This document shows, one piece after another, positions 59,231-64,000 of a stretch of 64,000 nucleotides of DNA (positions are counted from its first letter, which is position 1; each line of letters begins with the position of its first letter). The position numbers and the translations under genes were made by a program. Under the pieces are notes generated by a model. That model did not search any database, had not been told where the DNA came from, and was given only the letters and a program-made list of their open reading frames with translations. Origin of the DNA: Pseudomonadota bacterium (lineage in GTDB: Bacteria > Pseudomonadota > Alphaproteobacteria > Rhizobiales > Rhizobiaceae); contig JAEWPB010000151.1 of the NCBI GenBank assembly GCA_023399465.1, positions 15,210-79,209 of the forward strand, in the 5' to 3' direction.

Positions 59231-60475
59231 ATGGATTTCCGCAGCAATGTCCTGCGCCAACTGAAGAACCGTCGTGAAGGCTACAGCCTCGAGCAGCCCT
59301 TCTATACGGATGCCGAGTATTTCAAGCTCGACATGGAGATGATCTACTACCGCGACTGGCTGTTCATCGGCCATGATTGCGAGGTGGCCAGGCCCGGCAA
59401 TTTCTTCACCGTCCAGGTCGGTGATTACCCGGTGGTCATCGTTCGCGGCCGCGACCAGGTGATCCGCGCTTTCCACAATACCTGTCGCCACCGCGGCTCG
59501 CGGGTATGCGCCGCCGAGCGCGGCTCTTCGGCCAAGCTGGTCTGCCCCTATCACCAGTGGACCTACGAACTCGACGGCCGGCTGCTCTACGCCCGCCAGA
59601 TGGGCGATGATTTCGATGCCAGCCAGCACAGCCTGAAGCCGGTTCATTGCGAAAGTGTCGGCGGCTACATCTTCATCTGCCTCGCCAACAGCGCTCCCGA
59701 TTTTGCGCCGGTTCGCGTTTCGATCGAACCCTACCTGCTGCCGCATCGCCTCGGCGAGGCGAAGGTCGCCTTTCAGAGCACCATCATCGAGAAGGGCAAC
59801 TGGAAGCTCGTCTGGGAAAACAATCGCGAATGCTACCACTGCGCCGGCAACCATCCGGAACTCTGCCGCACCTATCCCGAGGCGCCGAGCGTCACCGGCA
59901 CCGACGGCGGCGCCGACGATCCGGAGATCGCCGCACACTGGGCACGCTGCGAGGCCGCCGGCCTGCCGAGCCAGTTCCAGATTTCGCCGGACGGGCAGTT
60001 CCGCACCGCCCGCATGCCGCTGATCGGCGAGGCTGAAAGCTACACGATGTCGGGCGGCCGTGCCGTCAGCAAGCCGCTCTCCGCCGACATCGGCATCAAT
60101 CGCATCGGCACCATGCTGCTGTTCCACTATCCGACGACCTGGAACCATATGCTTGGCGACCACGCGATTTCGTTCCGGGTGCTGCCGCTCGGCCCCGAGG
60201 AAACCATGGTCACGACGAAATGGCTGGTGCACAAGGATGCGGTCGAGGGCGTCGACTACAACCTCGACGAACTCACCCACGTCTGGACCGAGACCAACGA
60301 CCAGGACCGGCAGATCGTCGAGGAAAATGCCTTCGGCATCCGCTCGCCAGCCTATGAGCCCGGACCCTATTCCGTCGAGCACGAGGGCGGGGTCATGCAG
60401 TTCGTCGAGTGGTACTCGAACTTCATGGTCAATCGCCTGCAGGGCGATCAGACGACGCTGACCCGGGTGGCATGA
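59231..60475 (+). CDS. gbcA: Rieske-type betaine demethylase, oxygenase subunit
   Basis: This 414-residue protein has the Rieske cluster ligands C85-x-H87 (TCRHRG) and C105-xx-H108 (CPYHQW), and the mononuclear iron ligands in NNRECYHCAGNHPELC (H203, H208). It matches the GbcA branch, which removes one methyl from glycine betaine with O2, giving dimethylglycine and formaldehyde; the related stachydrine demethylase Stc2 is an alternative. The ATG at 59231 has AGGA six bases upstream; the ATG at 59225 touches that site and is less likely. Translation appears to be under the cobalamin riboswitch. The next gene is its reductase, seven bases downstream. Confidence 0.92.
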   Translation: MDFRSNVLRQLKNRREGYSLEQPFYTDAEYFKLDMEMIYYRDWLFIGHDCEVARPGNFFTVQVGDYPVVIVRGRDQVIRAFHNTCRHRGSRVCAAERGSSAKLVCPYHQWTYELDGRLLYARQMGDDFDASQHSLKPVHCESVGGYIFICLANSAPDFAPVRVSIEPYLLPHRLGEAKVAFQSTIIEKGNWKLVWENNRECYHCAGNHPELCRTYPEAPSVTGTDGGADDPEIAAHWARCEAAGLPSQFQISPDGQFRTARMPLIGEAESYTMSGGRAVSKPLSADIGINRIGTMLLFHYPTTWNHMLGDHAISFRVLPLGPEETMVTTKWLVHKDAVEGVDYNLDELTHVWTETNDQDRQIVEENAFGIRSPAYEPGPYSVEHEGGVMQFVEWYSNFMVNRLQGDQTTLTRVA

Positions 60476-60482
60476 GGCGAAG

Positions 60483-61556
60483 ATGACGATCTCTTTCCAG
60501 CACCTCGACGAAATGCAGCCGTGGAACGACCGGCTGCACCTGCTCGAATGTCTGTCGGTCGTGGCGGAAGCGCCCGATGTGATGACCTTCACCTTCCGGT
60601 CGGACAAGACCAACTGGTTCCGCTATCTGCCGGGGCAGTTCGTGACTTTGGAGCTTCCGGTCGGTCCGGAACCCGTCATGCGGACCTATACGCTTTCGTC
60701 GAGCCCGTCGCGCCCCCACACGGTGGCGTTGACGGTCAAGGCGCAGAAGGACAGCATCGGCACCCGCTGGATGTTCGACAAGCTGAGGCCCGGAATGCGC
60801 GTGCGCGCCTTCGGGCCGCTCGGCGACTTCTCGCACATCCGCCATCCGGGCTCGAAATACCTGTTCATCTCGGCAGGCTCCGGCATTACCCCGATGATGT
60901 CGATGACCCGCTACATGGCCGATACCGCACCCGGCAGCGACATTGCCTTCGTGCACTGTGCCCGCAGTCCCGCGGACATCATCTTCCGCAGCGAACTGGA
61001 ACTGCTGGCGGCGAACATGCCGAAGCTCGACCTCGGCTTCATTGTCGAGGAAGCGGGGCAGGCCGGCAACTGGTCGGGGCTGCGGGGCCGGATCGATGCC
61101 GCCCGCATCGGGCTGCTGGCCCCCGATTTCCGCGATCGCACCGTGTTCAGCTGCGGACCGGAGCCGTTCATGGCGGCGGTGAAGTCGATGCTCGAGCGCG
61201 CCGGTTTCGACATGGCGCGCTACCATCAGGAGAGCTTCCAGCCGGCAGTTCCTGAAGCGGTCGAGGAGATCGCAGCCGATGGAGCCGACGCGGCGGCGGC
61301 AATGATCCGCTTCTCGTTGGCCGGCAAGGAGGTCGCCTGTTTGCCGGGGCAGACGGTGCTGCAGGCGGCTCGCGCGGCCGGCGTGCGTATCGGGGCGGCC
61401 TGCGAAGGCGGCATTTGCGGTACGTGCCGGATCATGAAGCTTTCCGGCGAGGTGACGATGGACCACAATGGCGGCATTCTCGATGACGAGATCGACGAAG
61501 GCTACATCCTCGCCTGCTGTTCGCGTCCGAAAGGGGATATCGAGGTCGAGGTATAA
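60483..61556 (+). CDS. gbcB: Betaine demethylase ferredoxin reductase component
   Basis: This 357-residue protein has a flavin-binding ferredoxin reductase module (RTYTLSSSPSRP near 67-78; ISAGSGITPMMSMTRYM near 129-145; FSCGPEPFM near 222-230) and a C-terminal 2Fe-2S ferredoxin with C307, C312, C315 (CEGGICGTC) and C345. It carries electrons from NAD(P)H to the Rieske oxygenase. It lies seven bases after gbcA, so it shares that transcript and the riboswitch. Confidence 0.93.
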   Translation: MTISFQHLDEMQPWNDRLHLLECLSVVAEAPDVMTFTFRSDKTNWFRYLPGQFVTLELPVGPEPVMRTYTLSSSPSRPHTVALTVKAQKDSIGTRWMFDKLRPGMRVRAFGPLGDFSHIRHPGSKYLFISAGSGITPMMSMTRYMADTAPGSDIAFVHCARSPADIIFRSELELLAANMPKLDLGFIVEEAGQAGNWSGLRGRIDAARIGLLAPDFRDRTVFSCGPEPFMAAVKSMLERAGFDMARYHQESFQPAVPEAVEEIAADGADAAAAMIRFSLAGKEVACLPGQTVLQAARAAGVRIGAACEGGICGTCRIMKLSGEVTMDHNGGILDDEIDEGYILACCSRPKGDIEVEV

Positions 61557-61585
61557 CCGCCACCGCCTGGTGGAGGGACAAGGCG

Positions 61586-61606
61586 CGGCCCGGCAAGTCC
61601 GGGCCG
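61586..61606. terminator. Terminator-like hairpin after gbcB
   Basis: CGGCCCGG (61586-61593), loop CAAGT, CCGGGCCG (61599-61606), with a weak T-rich tail. It lies between gbcB and the convergent GH25 gene. Confidence 0.6.
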
Positions 61607-61612
61607 TTCGCG

Positions 61613-62599
61613 TTACTGTTCCTGGTAGTTCAGCCGGGTGATGTCGCCGGCGAGGATCGCACCCGTGGTCACGAAGTCGATGGCATGGCCGGCGCCGGTT
61701 CCCGCCGAGGCTCCGCCGCTTGCCCGGGCGACCAGCATCGGCTGATCCTCGCGTACCGGCAACAGATGCCCGTGCGGCCAGATCTTCGCCAGCGCCTCGC
61801 GGGTCATCGGCGCGACGTTGACGTCGATGTCGTGGTTGGTGCCGGGCACGCGGTAGGGGCAATTGCGCTTGCCGCAGTTGGAAAAGGACGAAAACTGCCA
61901 GAGGGCGTAGTTGTCCCAGTTGCCGAGCGGAAAGACGCCGCGCACCTGCGGCTTGTAGCGGGCGTACCATAACGGCAGGCGCGACAATATCGGGTAGGTC
62001 TCGCGTCGGGCGGCAATGTATTCTGCCGTATCGTGATTGGTATAGAGGATCGGGTAGCGACCGGTGCGGGTCTTGATGTGCCCGGCGAAGATCTGGGCAT
62101 CGGCCAGCGACATGAAGCGGTCGTCGATGCCCTCGAGATCGAGAACCATCAGTTCGTCGTCCTGAGGATCGGCATATTCGAGAAAGTGGTTGGCTTGATC
62201 CACCGGGTTTCCCGGCCGTGCCAGATGATAGGCGCCCCAGAGCAGGCCGTTGGCACGGGCGACCATGCGCCGTGTCTGGTAAAGTTCGCGGCTCACTGCA
62301 TATTTTCGCCACATCGTCCTGCAATGCGCATAGGTGTCACCGTCATGTTCACCACGGCAGGTGAAGCTCTCGGGCAGGCCGTCCGATGCTTTCGAAATGA
62401 ACCCGGCAATGCGTCGATCCTTCAGCAGGGCATTCCAGTCGATGCTGTTCATTTCATAGGCATCGACGACAAGGGCGTTGGCCTTGTTCTTCCAGGGTTG
62501 CTGGTCGAAGGCCATTGCCGCACCGGGGGCGAGCAGAGCCGCCAGTGTGACTATGAGGCTTTGCAGAAGCCGCCGTGGCATCTGAAGGTTCGTCATCAT
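61613..62599 (-). CDS. Exported GH25-family lysozyme
   Basis: This 328-residue protein has a signal peptide (SLIVTLAALLAPGAAMAFDQ) and the GH25 barrel: ALVVDAYEMNSIDWNALLKD, GAYHLARPGNPVDQANHFLE, MVLDLEGIDD (catalytic Asp/Glu pair) and LPLWYARY-WQFSS-DIDVNV. It should cut muramidase bonds of peptidoglycan in the periplasm or outside the cell. The ATG at 62599 (or two codons nearer, 62596) has no good ribosome binding site. A function in wall turnover or competition is inferred. Confidence 0.88.
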   Translation of the reverse strand: MMTNLQMPRRLLQSLIVTLAALLAPGAAMAFDQQPWKNKANALVVDAYEMNSIDWNALLKDRRIAGFISKASDGLPESFTCRGEHDGDTYAHCRTMWRKYAVSRELYQTRRMVARANGLLWGAYHLARPGNPVDQANHFLEYADPQDDELMVLDLEGIDDRFMSLADAQIFAGHIKTRTGRYPILYTNHDTAEYIAARRETYPILSRLPLWYARYKPQVRGVFPLGNWDNYALWQFSSFSNCGKRNCPYRVPGTNHDIDVNVAPMTREALAKIWPHGHLLPVREDQPMLVARASGGASAGTGAGHAIDFVTTGAILAGDITRLNYQEQ

Positions 62600-62748
62600 T
62601 CAAGGGTGCGAAAGAATGGTTAATCTGCGGTTAATATTCATTCGACTAACGTAGGCCTCGCAACGTGCGGACCCGTTTGATTGTGACGGTACTTGTGGCG
62701 GAACTGTGCGTGTGTTCGAGTAAAATTGCGAAGCGTTTGGAGAAGCAG

Positions 62749-63297
62749 ATGAAAAAGTTTACGGCGAAGGTGGCAACCCTCGCGCTTTCGGCTCTGATCG
62801 GCTTTACCGGTGTCCTGCCCGCCCAGGCCCTGGAAGTGCCAAGGATCCCGGCAAAGGTCGTTTCCGAAGCGGCAACCGATGCCGGTAACCTCGTCGAGGT
62901 CCAGCACAACGCCCATCGACGCAGGCCGCCGCCGCCTCATCGCGGTTACGGCAATCTCCGCCGGGGACCGGAGCGCGGCTATTATGGCCACGGCTACAAC
63001 CAGCGGCGCGGCTACTACCGCGGCTATCGCGGCTACCACAACCACCGTCCGGGCTACCGCTACCATGACGGCTACTGGTATCCGCTTGCTGCCTTTGCCG
63101 CCGGTGCGATCATTGGCGGCGCCATCGCCAGCCAGCCACCGGTCCCGACGTATCGGCCGGGCTACAGCGGCAGCCGCTATGCCTACAGTGGCAGCCATTA
63201 TGCCTGGTGTGAAAACCGTTATCGCTCCTACCGCGTCTACGACAACACCTACCAGCCCTATAACGGCCCGCGCCGCCAGTGCATCTCGCCCTATTGA
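62749..63297 (+). CDS. BA14K-family exported protein, copy 1
   Basis: This 182-residue protein has a signal peptide (TAKVATLALSALIGFTGVLPAQA), a Gly/Tyr/Arg-rich middle (RRGYYRGYRGYHNHRPGYRY), a hydrophobic segment (YPLAAFAAGAIIGGAIASQP) and the BA14K C terminus WCENRYRSYRVYDNTYQPY with a final RRQCISPY. The Brucella BA14K protein is an immunoreactive, lectin-like membrane protein; the role in rhizobia is unclear. GGAG lies six bases before the ATG at 62749. Confidence 0.9.
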   Translation: MKKFTAKVATLALSALIGFTGVLPAQALEVPRIPAKVVSEAATDAGNLVEVQHNAHRRRPPPPHRGYGNLRRGPERGYYGHGYNQRRGYYRGYRGYHNHRPGYRYHDGYWYPLAAFAAGAIIGGAIASQPPVPTYRPGYSGSRYAYSGSHYAWCENRYRSYRVYDNTYQPYNGPRRQCISPY

Positions 63298-63321
63298 GGC
63301 ATTTGCACCCGCAAGACACGC

Positions 63322-63355
63322 AACCCGTCGCCGGCATCCGGCGGCGGGTTTTTTT
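63322..63355 (+). terminator. Intrinsic terminator between BA14K copies 1 and 2
   Basis: AACCCG-T-CGCCGG (63322-63334), loop CAT, CCGGCG-G-CGGGTT (63338-63350), with a G-T pair in the stem and seven T at 63349-63355. This is a strong terminator, so copy 2 has its own promoter. Confidence 0.9.
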
Positions 63356-63433
63356 ATGCCCGGTCCATTCACAAGTGTGAGGCCATGCGGCACAGTGGAG
63401 CGTGCACCCCGTGCGAGGCAGAAGGGGAACCCC

Positions 63434-63811
63434 ATGAAGAAGAGCGCAGTAGCAGCCCTGTCGCTGGCAATCGCCCTGCTTGCCAGTGAGCCGTCCCGGG
63501 CTTTTCCGGTCGCCACCGTTTCGGAAACGGAGATTTCCGCCACCACCCATGCGATCACGGTCCGCCGCCATTATCACCTGCGCGAGGAAACCCACCAGTT
63601 TCACGGCCTGGACGATTACTACGACGACAATTCCCAACTCGGCATACTGTTCTACTGGCTGATGACGGGCAGGGGATATGGCCGGAGCGACGGTTCGAGT
63701 GATGCCGATGCCAACTGGTGCGCCGAGCGATACCGGTCCTACCGGCCCTCCGACAACACGTTTCAGCCGATCCGGGGCCCACGTCGGCAATGCGTCTCGC
63801 CCTACGAGTGA
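63434..63811 (+). CDS. BA14K-family exported protein, copy 2
   Basis: This 125-residue protein has a signal peptide (KKSAVAALSLAIALLASEPSRA), a His/Asp/Tyr-rich middle, a short hydrophobic segment (LGILFYWLMTGRGYG), and the same C-terminal motif as copy 1: WCAERYRSYRPSDNTFQP followed by GPRRQCVSPYE. The middle differs from copy 1, which suggests old duplication. AAGGGGA precedes the ATG at 63434. Confidence 0.85.
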   Translation: MKKSAVAALSLAIALLASEPSRAFPVATVSETEISATTHAITVRRHYHLREETHQFHGLDDYYDDNSQLGILFYWLMTGRGYGRSDGSSDADANWCAERYRSYRPSDNTFQPIRGPRRQCVSPYE

Positions 63812-63889
63812 GCGGCGGGGAGGCGGGCGGAGTGCCCCGTCTTGTGGCCGGGAGTGCGCCGGAGTTCGATACCCACGTTCACAATGCCG

Positions 63890-63915
63890 TGAGCACCGGC
63901 ACAAATTGGTGCTCA
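63890..63915 (+). terminator. Hairpin between BA14K copies 2 and 3
   Basis: TGAGCACC (63890-63897) pairs perfectly with GGTGCTCA (63908-63915) over a ten-base loop. A T-rich stretch follows only after 15 bases, so termination is possible but not clear. Confidence 0.45.
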
Positions 63916-63952
63916 TACCCGTTTAGCTTTTGAAAGGTTAAAGGGTGAAGCC

Positions 63953-64000
63953 ATGAACAAGCTCGCGATAGTCGCCGTGTCGCTGGCAACCGCCTTTTCC
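63953..64000 (+). CDS. Start of a third exported protein (probably BA14K-type), truncated by the window
   Basis: Only 16 codons are visible, MNKLAIVAVSLATAFS, which is the beginning of a signal peptide much like that of copy 2 (MKKSAVAALSLAIALL). AAAGGGTGAAG precedes the ATG. Its nature beyond that is inferred from the neighbouring tandem genes. Confidence 0.55.
   Translation, partial: MNKLAIVAVSLATAFS

Noticed and set aside
2964..63811. Prophage, transposon or integrated element
   Set aside because: No integrase, transposase, terminal repeat, tRNA attachment site or phage structural gene was recognised anywhere in the window.

Overview
The window looks like chromosomal DNA of a member of the Rhizobiaceae (Alphaproteobacteria, Rhizobiales). 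The main reasons are the split Fo operon atpI-B-E-F'-F without the F1 genes, the De Ley-Doudoroff galactose genes next to an IclR regulator, a Kup/CorA pair, small exported BA14K-type proteins, alphaproteobacterial DUF families, high GC and frequent GTG/TTG starts. The order iclR - luxR - mrp - kup - atp recalls the Sinorhizobium meliloti chromosome, but that is from memory and I cannot name the species. I saw no rRNA, tRNA, insertion sequence, prophage or CRISPR array; this is mostly core chromosome with a few accessory patches.

Layout. 1-3.6 kb: the 3' end of an EAL protein, a LysR regulator divergent from an MttB-family corrinoid methyltransferase, and an exported PRC-barrel protein. 3.7-10.7 kb: an SDR, then a tightly coupled leftward galactose/galactonate operon (dehydrogenase, dgoK, dgoA, SMP-30 lactonase, IlvD/Edd dehydratase) divergent from iclR across a palindromic promoter region. 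10.7-14.2 kb: a LuxR-type solo, a structured putative small RNA, a cysteine-free Mrp ATPase, and a small heat-shock protein with a thermometer-like leader. 14.3-21.8 kb: corA, kup, a SleB-type hydrolase and the Fo operon. 21.8-31.5 kb, mostly leftward: GNAT, rnhB, a radical SAM protein, DUF1254, moaB, ispE, a TPR-LysM protein and ispB; a small glycosyltransferase runs rightward. 31.6-41.7 kb, rightward: DUF2007, an N6-adenine methyltransferase, an S49 peptidase, glyQ, a VOC protein, lemA, DUF2207, glyS, a lower-GC DUF695/RraB-like gene and a DUF523 gene that seems to lack a normal start codon. 41.8-50.2 kb: an exported protein, purD, tex, cfa, an MipA-type porin, ubiA and DUF6101. 50.4-58.6 kb: a hairpin-rich leader and a six-repeat DUF1217 protein, two paralogous exported four-cysteine proteins, a ModE-like HTH overlapping a GlcD-type oxidase, tsaC, a degenerate GGDEF protein and DUF6656. 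58.8-64 kb: a cobalamin riboswitch in front of gbcA-gbcB, a GH25 lysozyme, and a tandem of BA14K-type exported proteins running off the end.

The most interesting signal is the riboswitch. A textbook cobalamin aptamer (about 58905-59112) is followed by a helix in which 59189-59196 pairs perfectly with 59217-59224, the gbcA ribosome binding site. The oxygenase-based, B12-independent demethylation of glycine betaine (or a similar betaine) therefore appears to be translated when B12 is scarce. The window also carries an MttB-family protein, whose relatives demethylate the same kind of compound through a corrinoid. The two routes could form a B12-conditional isozyme switch. Other leads are the putative structured RNA at 12.2-12.3 kb, the DUF523 gene with an apparent ATC start, the Mrp without its cluster-binding CxxC, and the multi-repeat DUF1217 protein.
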